Origin: Cyanobacteriota bacterium
Lineage (GTDB): Bacteria > Cyanobacteriota > Cyanobacteriia > Leptolyngbyales > Leptolyngbyaceae
Assembly (NCBI GenBank): GCA_027482985.1
Contig: JAIXVO010000284.1
Location: forward strand, 1-5,099
Direction: 5' to 3'
Length of the DNA stretch: 5,099 nucleotides
Each line of letters begins with the position of its first letter. Position 1 is the first letter of the stretch. Below the pieces are notes generated by a model. That model was not told the DNA's origin. It did no database searches and saw only the letters and a list, made by a program, of their open reading frames with translations. The position numbers were made by a program, and so were the translations under genes. Below, one piece after another: positions 1 to 5,099 of this stretch.

Positions 1-8
1 CAAAACCG

Positions 9-131
9 CCCTCACCCCCGCCCCCTCGCCCAAAATGGGCGAGGGGAGAAAGATTGGATTAGTTCCCCTACTCTCGCTCTGGGAGCAGGGGTTAGGCTTC
101 GACGTGAGCGCTCAGCCGAACGGGATGAGGG
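9..131. repeat. Folded cyanobacterial intergenic repeat, apparently interrupted by a second repeat
   Basis: The stretch can fold as nested stem-loops. An outer stem pairs CCCTCA (9-14) with TGAGGG (126-131). Hairpin A is a perfect 10-bp stem (22-31 with 37-46) with a 5-base loop. Hairpin B is imperfect (65-75 with 81-91, one A-C mismatch and one G-U pair). A third palindromic unit lies at 98-120. From general knowledge, C-rich/G-rich arrays of this kind, starting near CCCTCACCCCC and ending near GATGAGGG, are scattered between genes in many cyanobacteria. No T-run follows any stem, so a rho-independent terminator is unlikely, although the element lies downstream of the minus-strand rimJ. Pairing is seen directly; membership of a dispersed family is inferred. 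Confidence 0.7.
98..120. repeat. Palindromic repeat unit inside the larger repeat
   Basis: The core TGAGCGCTCA (105-114) is a perfect 10-base palindrome. It is flanked by TTCG (98-101) and CGAA (117-120), which also pair, with an unpaired bulge between. Units with TTCGA and GCTCAGCCGAA are a recurring intergenic motif in cyanobacteria and other bacteria. Here it sits just where the larger repeat would be expected to run on as GTTAGGGGGATGAGGG. Confidence 0.55.
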
Positions 132-211
132 TAGCTATTTTGGTGTGGCAGGTATGTTAATGCCTTATTTAAACTCAGCAATCACGACTACTTGCCGCCC
201 TTGTGGGGTGA

Positions 212-246
212 GGCAGAAGGCAAAAGGCAAAAGGTAGAAGGCAGAA
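212..246. repeat. Five tandem 7-bp repeats (GGCAAAA/GGCAGAA type)
   Basis: Five consecutive heptamers are visible: GGCAGAA (212-218), GGCAAAA (219-225), GGCAAAA (226-232), GGTAGAA (233-239) and GGCAGAA (240-246). The array ends 23 bases beyond the rimJ stop codon. Heptanucleotide short tandemly repeated repetitive (STRR) sequences are a known feature of filamentous cyanobacteria. The 7-base period is seen directly; assignment to that class is by analogy, as the unit differs from the STRR units I remember. Confidence 0.75.
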
Positions 247-269
247 AACCCTGACTGCTGCGACAAAGA

Positions 270-869
270 TTACCCCTCATATGCGTGACTGCGCCAGTGA
301 GAATTGGTCAAACTGGTGAGGATGTGGTCTTCCCATTGACCATTAATCAACAGGTAATCCCGCGCATACCCTTCGACGACAAAGCCCAGGCGGCGGAGGA
401 CGTTCGCACTGCGTTGATTGCGGGGCATGTAGTTGGCCATGATGCGATGAAAGTTTTGATCCGTAAACAAATAGGCGATCGCGCTCTGCAAAATCTCAGT
501 CATGTAGCCTTGGCCCTGTTCCGCTGCCGCCAAGCTATAGCCCAACACACAGGACTGGGAAACACCCCGCTGCATTTGATGAAAATTGACTTTGCCAATG
601 ATGCGCGTTAAATCGTGTTTGGCAAACAAACAGAGCTTTAAACTTTGGTCATAACTGTATTCAAACATGGATTTTTCGACCTGTTCTTGCCAGAACTCCA
701 CTGTGTAAAATCCTTCGCTGCGAGTGGGTTCAAACGCGGCCAGAAAGTCCTTATTTTCCAGGTAATAGGTCAAGATGGCCGGGGCATCTCGGCGAGTCGC
801 CATGCGCAGCAGCAGGCGGTCTGATTCAATCACAGGAGAGTCAATAAACACAAGCGATCGCCAATTCAA
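270..869 (-). CDS. rimJ: RimJ-type ribosomal-protein S5 alanine N-acetyltransferase (GNAT family)
   Basis: A GNAT-fold enzyme that transfers acetyl from acetyl-CoA to a protein N-terminus; in E. coli RimJ the target is ribosomal protein S5, in the cytoplasm. The 199-residue length fits E. coli RimJ (194). Family features in order: ESDRLLLR (15-22) opening the fold; a YYLENKDFL segment (35-43) ending in EPTR (47-50); the acetyl-CoA pyrophosphate loop QGQGY (118-122); HRIMANYMPRN (141-151); NQRSANVLRRLGF (151-163); and EGYARDYLLINGQWEDH (166-182). The last blocks match what I recall of E. coli RimJ almost word for word, which sets it apart from RimI and RimL. The start is TTG at 867-869, because an in-frame TAG lies two codons upstream and the first ATG (residue 23) would cut into the fold. 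GTG codons at residues 7 and 13 are alternatives. An AGGG lies 4 bases before the TTG. It starts 35 bases after selO ends, on the same strand, so co-transcription is likely. Confidence 0.9.
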   Translation of the reverse strand: MNWRSLVFIDSPVIESDRLLLRMATRRDAPAILTYYLENKDFLAAFEPTRSEGFYTVEFWQEQVEKSMFEYSYDQSLKLCLFAKHDLTRIIGKVNFHQMQRGVSQSCVLGYSLAAAEQGQGYMTEILQSAIAYLFTDQNFHRIMANYMPRNQRSANVLRRLGFVVEGYARDYLLINGQWEDHILTSLTNSHWRSHAYEG

Positions 870-904
870 TAAACCCTATCTTGCGAACCATAGATCCAAC
901 TGAC

Positions 905-2347
905 TCAGGCACGGATTCGCGCTAAGAGATCAGTAAAACCGGACCAATCATCATCATTCGTAATTTGTGCCCACACCGCTTCGATCTCCGGCCGGACGGG
1001 CACCGTTAGGGGATTATTGGCCACCAGCCGAGGCGCGATCGCCGCTAGTTCTGCCTCCGACAAGGTCAGCAGCAGATTAAAGTACCGCGTTTTCCACTGC
1101 TCCCAAATCACTTTCAACTCGTCATCCACAATTTGCACCGCTGGCAGAATGTGTTCCACAGCATCGCGCCATTGCGGTGCAAACTGTTGTCGCAGTTCGG
1201 CAAAAAAGCTGTGATACCCCACCTGCGACACTTGCAAGAAGCGCAACGTCAGGGAGAGGAGGTCATCCGCTAAGGGATCAGTCACCTCGCCAAAGCCCAG
1301 TTTGGCTAACAGCCGCTGCCGATAGGTGCGATCGTACACCGGACCAAATTGCTCCATGCCCCGCTCCAAGTCGATCGGGGACATCACCCGGCTCAACGGA
1401 GCTTGCAACATCTCCAAATTCCAGCGACAGATACCCGGCTGATTGGCATAACTGTAGCGGCCATAGTAGTCGAAGTAGGCGGCGGTAAAACTGGGGTCAT
1501 AGACAGGCAGGAAGGCAAAGGGACCGTAGTCAAAACTTTCGCCTGTAATTGCCATGTTGTCGGTATTGAGCACGGCATGACAAAAGCCCGCTGCCATCCA
1601 CTGCGCCGCCAATTCGGCCACGCGCACCACTAATTCGGCATAAAACAACGCATACCGCTTCGGGTCGGATTGCAGATGGGGGTAAAACTGCTCAATCACA
1701 TAATCCAACAAGATCGCAATCAGGTCTTTGCGTTCCAGGTTATGCAGCCGTTCAAAGGTACCAAACCGAATGTGCGATCGCTGCATCCGCACCATCACCG
1801 CCGATCTCGTGGGCGACGGTTCGTCCCCCCGCCACAGTTGTTCGCCCGTTTCCACCAGGCTTAAAGTCCGAGACGTGCGCACGCCCATCCGGTGCAATGC
1901 TTCCGCCGCCAGCACTTCGCGCACGCCGCCCTTCAAGGTCAGCCGCCCATCCCCCCCGCGCGAGTAGGGTGTGGTGCCCGATCCTTTGGTGCCCAAGTCA
2001 TACAGCAGGCCATCAGTACCGCGCACCTGGGCATACAAAAAGCCGCGCCCATCGCCCAAGGCTGGGTTATACACGCCAAACTGGTAGCCGTGATAGCGCA
2101 ACGCCAGAAATGGACGCGGGGCACCGTCGAACTTGCCAAACGCAGCAATAAAATCCTGATCTGTCACTGTGGTTGGATCTAGCCCTAACTGGGGGAGTAA
2201 ATCGTCGTTGCGAAACCGCAACGTGTGAGCCGGGAAGGTCGCAGCCGGGACGATATCGTAATAATCATCCCCCAACAGTTCGAGCGAGGCTTCGTAAGGG
2301 CAGGTCAACAGGGGATTAGTCGCGGATGAAGGCTCAACGTCTGGCAT
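905..2347 (-). CDS. selO: Protein adenylyltransferase SelO (YdiU/UPF0061 family)
   Basis: A pseudokinase-fold enzyme that binds ATP in a flipped orientation and transfers AMP to Ser, Thr or Tyr of proteins, linked to oxidative-stress responses in E. coli and yeast. At 480 residues it is full length. Visible signature: NPALGDGRG (94-102), [15 protein letters not shown] (120-134), VRE (142-144), [13 protein letters not shown] (184-196), and the catalytic NTDN (261-264) followed by DYGP (273-276). By spacing, K121, E144, R187, R194, D263, N264 and D273 correspond to the nucleotide- and metal-binding residues of characterised SelO (K113, E136, R176, R183, D252, N253, D262 in the Pseudomonas syringae enzyme), so it should be active. 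No Sec codon or C-terminal Cys: the protein ends ARIRA. Cysteines occur only at 16, 256 and 307. No signal peptide or membrane segment, so cytosolic. The ATG start is at 2345-2347 without a clear Shine-Dalgarno sequence. It lies 80 bases after the FecR-like gene and 35 before rimJ. Confidence 0.95.
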   Translation of the reverse strand: MPDVEPSSATNPLLTCPYEASLELLGDDYYDIVPAATFPAHTLRFRNDDLLPQLGLDPTTVTDQDFIAAFGKFDGAPRPFLALRYHGYQFGVYNPALGDGRGFLYAQVRGTDGLLYDLGTKGSGTTPYSRGGDGRLTLKGGVREVLAAEALHRMGVRTSRTLSLVETGEQLWRGDEPSPTRSAVMVRMQRSHIRFGTFERLHNLERKDLIAILLDYVIEQFYPHLQSDPKRYALFYAELVVRVAELAAQWMAAGFCHAVLNTDNMAITGESFDYGPFAFLPVYDPSFTAAYFDYYGRYSYANQPGICRWNLEMLQAPLSRVMSPIDLERGMEQFGPVYDRTYRQRLLAKLGFGEVTDPLADDLLSLTLRFLQVSQVGYHSFFAELRQQFAPQWRDAVEHILPAVQIVDDELKVIWEQWKTRYFNLLLTLSEAELAAIAPRLVANNPLTVPVRPEIEAVWAQITNDDDWSGFTDLLARIRA

Positions 2348-2427
2348 TGCTCAAATCAGGCAAAAGTCCCCTTCATCCTACCGCTTTCTGCCGGTTCGAT
2401 CTGGTGTAGGCGATCGCAGACCTGCAC
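2348..2427. other. Spacer between the FecR-like gene and selO, with a weak hairpin
   Basis: GGTGTAGG (2403-2410) can pair with CCTGCACC (2421-2428), eight pairs including one G-U, around a 10-base loop. The stem overlaps a HIP1 site (2410-2417) and touches the stop codon of the FecR-like gene (2428-2430). No T-run follows on the minus strand, so termination would be weak at best. A TAGGAT hexamer on the minus strand upstream of selO resembles a -10 box but has no convincing -35 partner. Confidence 0.3.
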
Positions 2428-3612
2428 CTACTGGGGGTTGGGTGCAGACAAGGGGGGTTCTACCAGGACGGGTTCGGGTAAGCGATCGCTGGGCGCAGGC
2501 AGTGTGGCGGGCGGTAACTCCATCGGGTTCGGCAATTCCGGGACGGTTAACTCCGGCACCGGGGGCAGATCGATCGCGGGTGCGGGATGGGGTGAGGGTG
2601 CCGCAGCCGGGGGTGAGTAGACCGGACGACGACGGGAGTAAGTGCTACTGGCGGGCGATCGCGACCATTTGCGGCGAGTCGGGTAGACCTCATCCGCGGG
2701 GGCGGTGTAACGGCGACGGCGGAGCGATCGCGGGGGATAATTGCTGACAGACTTCAGCGGTGGTGCCTCATCCGCCTCATCCTGCCCATTCGCCTCAATC
2801 CGACTGGTCGGCAAATTCATCGTCGCAGCGGGGCGCGGTTCGGGGGCAGGGGTAGATGGGGCTGCTGCCGGCACTTTATCGGCTGGCGGTTGGGTGATCA
2901 CCAGGGGTTTGCGAGGCGGGGGCGGGGCGAGCGGGGGGAATCCCGCGATCGCCGATTGATTCGCGATCGCCTGTTGAAATCCTTGAAACAGATCGCCGGT
3001 TACCAGCCGGTTCACTTCAGCAGGCAACATCAGGCGCACGGGGCCAATTTCATCCCCCGTCAAACTTAGGGTTAATTTTTGATTGGTTTCCAGCGTAATT
3101 GTGCCCAGGGTGGGATTGCTGGGAATCGTCAGCGTCACCTCGCCTGCCAAGACCTTGACCTCGCCCAGCGTCCCCACTCGCTCCAGCACAAAAATCCCTG
3201 TGGGACTGGTCACCACCGCAGCTCCCAAACACCCAGCGGTACTGCTGACCACCATCTGCCCGTCGCCCAACTGAATACAGTCACTTTCCAAAATCGCCGC
3301 TGATTGCCCACCCAACCGTACCACCCCCTGCTGTGCCTGTTGCAACCCCACCCGCGCCTCTGGCAAGGTCACGATCTGCTGCCCTGGAGAGACAATTGCT
3401 CCCACCTGGATCGGGGTCTGATCCACCAACACGCGATTACCAGTGCCGCCAATGATTTCGCTAATCCGAACGGTGCGCGGCGCTGTGCCCCAGGCGAAGT
3501 ACACCAGTGTACTGACGACGGTCACGCCACAGCCCAGCAGGATCGACCAAGCGACCCAGTAAGTTCCGAACCGAGGCAAACGCGCAACCGTAGCAGTCAT
3601 AGGGGATAGCAC
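2428..3612 (-). CDS. Membrane-anchored FecR-domain protein with Pro/Arg-rich C-terminal tail
   Basis: Function unknown. Residues 1-17 are short and basic, about 18-43 form one hydrophobic membrane segment, and about 47-196 resemble a FecR domain: a beta-rich stretch with LPEARVGLQQ, GVVRLGGQSAAIL, TSPTGIFVLE and GEVKVLAGEVTL. Two cysteines (112 and 128) could form a disulfide if this part is outside the membrane. From about 225 to 394 the chain is low-complexity and proline-rich, with an arginine-rich island at 291-332 (RSLRRRRY, TRRKWSR, SRRRP) and an acidic-proline end (PELTVPELPNPMELPP). The predicted topology is N-in, with domain and tail periplasmic. Classical FecR works with a TonB receptor and an ECF sigma factor, neither of which is present here, so this is more likely a cyanobacterial cell-envelope protein using the FecR fold. 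The start may be GTG (3610-3612) or ATG (3598-3600, residue 5); neither has a clear ribosome binding site. It is divergent from the sulfurtransferase gene and upstream of selO. Confidence 0.8.
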   Translation of the reverse strand: MLSPMTATVARLPRFGTYWVAWSILLGCGVTVVSTLVYFAWGTAPRTVRISEIIGGTGNRVLVDQTPIQVGAIVSPGQQIVTLPEARVGLQQAQQGVVRLGGQSAAILESDCIQLGDGQMVVSSTAGCLGAAVVTSPTGIFVLERVGTLGEVKVLAGEVTLTIPSNPTLGTITLETNQKLTLSLTGDEIGPVRLMLPAEVNRLVTGDLFQGFQQAIANQSAIAGFPPLAPPPPRKPLVITQPPADKVPAAAPSTPAPEPRPAATMNLPTSRIEANGQDEADEAPPLKSVSNYPPRSLRRRRYTAPADEVYPTRRKWSRSPASSTYSRRRPVYSPPAAAPSPHPAPAIDLPPVPELTVPELPNPMELPPATLPAPSDRLPEPVLVEPPLSAPNPQ

Positions 3613-3695
3613 CAGAAATAAAACGATCTACGTCCATTGGGGAACCGTATCCGGACAGTCGACGTAAAATGCAGCAAATAGTTGCGTGATGGCTC
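3613..3695. promoter_or_regulatory. Divergent promoter region
   Basis: The short spacer between the divergent FecR-like and sulfurtransferase genes must hold start signals for both unless transcription reads in from further away. On the plus strand TAAAAT (3665-3670) is a plausible -10 box, 25 bases before the sulfurtransferase ATG. The only TTG-type -35 candidate (TTGGGG, 3637-3642) is 22 bases upstream, too far for a standard spacer. No clear -10/-35 pair is seen for the minus strand. TACGTC (3629-3634) and GACGTA (3661-3666) form a 6-bp inverted repeat that may be chance. Confidence 0.35.
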
Positions 3696-4529
3696 ATGAC
3701 TTCCCCTCTCGTTTCCGCTGACTGGCTGGCTGCACATCTCACCGATCCCAATGTCGCGATCGCAGATTGTCGCTTCCACTTGATGCAACCCGACGCGGGT
3801 CAACAGCAGTACCACACGGCCCATATTCCCGGCGCATATTATCTGGACTTGAATCGGGATTTGTCCAGTCCGGTGGGGCCACATGGTGGCCGGCATCCCC
3901 TTCCCGACCCGGCACAACTCAGCCACACCTTACAGCAAATGGGCGTGAATTCTCACCCCACCCCGACTTTAGTCGTGGCTTATGATGATTCCCGACTGGC
4001 GTTTGCGGCGCGTTGCTGGTGGCTGTTGCAATACTTAGGACATCCCCAGGTGGCCGTCCTGGATGGCGGTTGGTCAGCCTGGACAGCGGCAGGCTACCCG
4101 ACGACCGCGGCAGTCCCCACCCCGCGCCCTGGGAATTTCAGTCCCCAATTGCAGCCCGATCGCGTGCTTGACATCGAGCAGGTCAAAGCCCGAAAAGATC
4201 TGCTGACGGTGACGCTAGTGGATGCGCGGGAGGGCGATCGCTACCGAGGCGAACGAGAGCCAATTGATCCGATCGCAGGGCATATTCCCGGTGCGGTGAA
4301 TTATCCCTGGCAAGAGGTGACGACGGACGCGGGGCTGGTGCGATCGCCAGCGGCGCAACAACAACGCTGGGCGACCTTGCCTGCCACTGATGAAATTATT
4401 GTCTACTGTGGATCGGGAGTCACCGCTTGCGTTGATCTTCTGTCGTTAGAACTGGCAGGACTGCCCACGGGCAAACTCTATGCTGGCAGTTGGAGCGACT
4501 GGTGCTCGTATGCTGACGAGTTGGGTTGA
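3696..4529 (+). CDS. Two-domain rhodanese sulfurtransferase (SseA-like)
   Basis: Transfers a sulfane sulfur from 3-mercaptopyruvate or thiosulfate to a thiol or cyanide acceptor through a cysteine persulfide; probably cytoplasmic, as there is no signal peptide. At 277 residues it matches E. coli SseA (281). The first, inactive rhodanese domain (about 1-125) has HIPGAYYLDL (43-52), GGRHPLP (64-70) and YDDSR (96-100), where an active domain would carry the Cys loop, then VLDGGWSAW (121-129). The second, active domain (about 150-277) has VDAR (175-178), GHIPGAVNYPW (195-205) and the catalytic loop CGSGVTA (238-244) with nucleophile Cys238, then LYAGSWSDW (261-269). CGSGVT is the mercaptopyruvate-type loop (thiosulfate-type is CRKGVT), but the EPID segment (188-191) differs from the EPR of SseA, so the donor is uncertain. 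ATG at 3696 places the N-terminus as expected for the family; an ATG at 3689 is out of frame. It is transcribed alone and converges with the glycosylase gene. Confidence 0.92.
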   Translation: MTSPLVSADWLAAHLTDPNVAIADCRFHLMQPDAGQQQYHTAHIPGAYYLDLNRDLSSPVGPHGGRHPLPDPAQLSHTLQQMGVNSHPTPTLVVAYDDSRLAFAARCWWLLQYLGHPQVAVLDGGWSAWTAAGYPTTAAVPTPRPGNFSPQLQPDRVLDIEQVKARKDLLTVTLVDAREGDRYRGEREPIDPIAGHIPGAVNYPWQEVTTDAGLVRSPAAQQQRWATLPATDEIIVYCGSGVTACVDLLSLELAGLPTGKLYAGSWSDWCSYADELG

Positions 4530-4594
4530 AGCCTGAGCGGCATAAACGTGATGTTGTTGTCGCCTGTGGAGTCAATGGTTAGACGGTGATGGTG

Positions 4595-4613
4595 GAAGCC
4601 CACGAATGGCTTC
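4595..4613. other. Small hairpin in the convergent spacer
   Basis: GAAGCC (4595-4600) and GGCTTC (4608-4613) form a perfect 6-bp stem with a 7-base loop, between the 3' ends of the sulfurtransferase and glycosylase genes. The site suits a shared terminator, but there is no T-run on either side, so the function is unproven. GAAGCC also occurs at 4528-4533, at the end of the sulfurtransferase gene, and could pair with the same GGCTTC over a longer distance. Confidence 0.3.
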
Positions 4614-4619
4614 ATCTGC

Positions 4620-5099
4620 TTAATCTAAACTGCGCCAGAGGTACCAGCAGGCGATCGTGCGATAGGGTTGCCAGGAGGTGCCGTGGTATTCGACGATTTT
4701 TTTAGTCGGCAGGGCGGGCAATTGGTACAGTTTGTGGATGGCGGAGCGGATGCCGTAATCATCGTGAGGTAAGACATCCCAACGATGCAGGCGAAAGATG
4801 AGGAGCATTTGTACCGTCCAGCGGCCAATGCCTTTGATGGCGGTGAGGGTTTGAATGATGGTTTCATCATCCAGCAGCGCCAGGTCTGCCAGGGTGAGTA
4901 AGCCGTCCTCGACATGAGTCGCCAGATCTTTGAGGTAAGCAATTTTGGGGCGGGAGATGCCCACCGATCGCAGCGTGTCATCCGGGGTTTGCAAAATCGC
5001 GATCGCTGTGGGTGCCTGTGGATACAGAGCCAGAAATCGCCCATGAATAGCCGCTGCCGACTTGCCCGAAAGCTGCTGATACAAAATGGTTCTCGTCAA
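4620..5099 (-). CDS. DNA-3-methyladenine glycosylase II (AlkA/HhH-GPD family), 5' end outside window
   Basis: Base-excision repair enzyme that removes alkylated bases such as 3-methyladenine by cutting the glycosidic bond. The 159 visible residues include the helix-hairpin-helix signature around LTAIKGIGRWTVQM (85-98) and the catalytic-Asp segment LPHDDYGIRSA (110-120); D114 aligns with the essential Asp of AlkA (D238 in E. coli), where the matching segment also has a DDY triplet. The N-terminal block RTILYQQLSGKSAAAI (3-18) is the standard QQLS helix of the fold, and the C-terminus ends in WQPYRTIACWYLWRSLD (143-159), usual for bacterial AlkA/Mag1-like proteins. The leftmost visible codon is TTG and begins in the middle of a conserved helix, so the real start must lie beyond 5099, probably a few tens of residues further on. 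It runs toward the sulfurtransferase gene, with 90 bases between their stop codons. Confidence 0.92.
   Translation of the reverse strand: MTRTILYQQLSGKSAAAIHGRFLALYPQAPTAIAILQTPDDTLRSVGISRPKIAYLKDLATHVEDGLLTLADLALLDDETIIQTLTAIKGIGRWTVQMLLIFRLHRWDVLPHDDYGIRSAIHKLYQLPALPTKKIVEYHGTSWQPYRTIACWYLWRSLD

Larger units (their letters stand above)
1..269. other. Gene-free left flank
   Basis: No open reading frame with recognisable protein character is seen on either strand. The space is filled by the folded repeat (9-131), a less structured A/T-richer stretch (132-211) and the heptamer array (212-246). The stretch 132-211 shows no tRNA-like fold, promoter pair or gene remnant that I can recognise. It is the downstream side of rimJ; any gene to the left lies outside the window. 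Confidence 0.6.
475..5006. repeat. HIP1 octamers GCGATCGC, 14 copies
   Basis: Perfect copies start at 475, 854, 1035, 1774, 2410, 2482, 2655, 2724, 2945, 2963, 3756, 4234, 4340 and 4999. That is about one per 360 bases, far more than expected for any 8-mer by chance. HIP1 is highly iterated in many cyanobacterial genomes and is the strongest taxonomic marker here. All but the copy at 2410 (in the spacer before selO) lie inside coding sequence. Five are in the FecR-like gene, four of them in or at the edge of its low-complexity tail. Confidence 0.95.

Noticed and set aside
22..46. Perfect 10-bp hairpin as a rho-independent terminator for rimJ
   Set aside because: It is over 220 bases past the rimJ stop and no T-run follows on either strand; it fits an intergenic repeat better.
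212..246. Heptamer array as a CRISPR array
   Set aside because: Units are 7 bases, contiguous and without spacers.
285..611. Plus-strand open frame of 108 codons opposite rimJ
   Set aside because: It lies wholly antisense to a strongly conserved rimJ, and its product has no recognisable domain; it is a shadow frame.
1892..2182. Several plus-strand open frames opposite selO
   Set aside because: They follow from the GC-rich codon bias of selO on the other strand, and the products are rich in Arg, Pro and Ser without motifs.
2428..3612. FecR-like protein as part of an iron-uptake signalling system
   Set aside because: No ECF sigma factor, TonB-dependent receptor or siderophore gene is in the window, and the long Pro-rich tail is not typical of FecR regulators.
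3597..3926. Minus-strand open frame across the divergent spacer and the sulfurtransferase 5' end
   Set aside because: It overlaps the well-supported sulfurtransferase and shows no protein family features.
4620..5099. TTG at the window edge as the true start of the glycosylase
   Set aside because: The visible N-terminus falls within the conserved QQLS helix, so upstream residues must exist outside the window.

Overview
The window looks like a piece of cyanobacterial chromosome. The octamer GCGATCGC (HIP1, the highly iterated palindrome of cyanobacteria) occurs 14 times in 5.1 kb. The left flank also carries the folded intergenic repeats and heptanucleotide tandem repeats typical of many, mostly filamentous, cyanobacteria. 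Genus cannot be fixed from this sequence; a Leptolyngbya/Oscillatoriales-like filamentous form is a guess.

Layout. Positions 1-269 hold no gene. They contain a folded repeat (9-131) that seems to be interrupted by a second palindromic repeat, followed by five tandem 7-mers (212-246). Then come three genes on the minus strand, read right to left: a membrane-anchored FecR-domain protein with a proline/arginine-rich tail (2428-3612), the protein adenylyltransferase (AMPylase) pseudokinase SelO (905-2347), and the ribosomal-protein N-acetyltransferase RimJ (270-869). Gaps of 80 and 35 bases would allow one transcription unit; SelO-RimJ is the more convincing pair. A short divergent spacer (3613-3695) separates the FecR-like gene from a plus-strand two-domain rhodanese sulfurtransferase (3696-4529). 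A 90-base convergent spacer follows, then an AlkA-type DNA-3-methyladenine glycosylase on the minus strand (4620-5099), whose 5' end lies outside the window.

How the genes fit together. SelO (AMP transfer to Ser/Thr/Tyr) and RimJ (N-terminal acetylation) are both protein-modifying enzymes and may be co-transcribed. The sulfurtransferase and the glycosylase are stand-alone metabolic and repair functions. The FecR-like protein has no visible sigma factor or TonB receptor partner, so it is probably not a classical iron-signalling anti-sigma factor. I see no phage, transposase, CRISPR, toxin-antitoxin or RNA gene. No new multi-gene system is evident; the least understood items are the FecR-like protein, the cysteine-poor SelO variant and the nested repeat.
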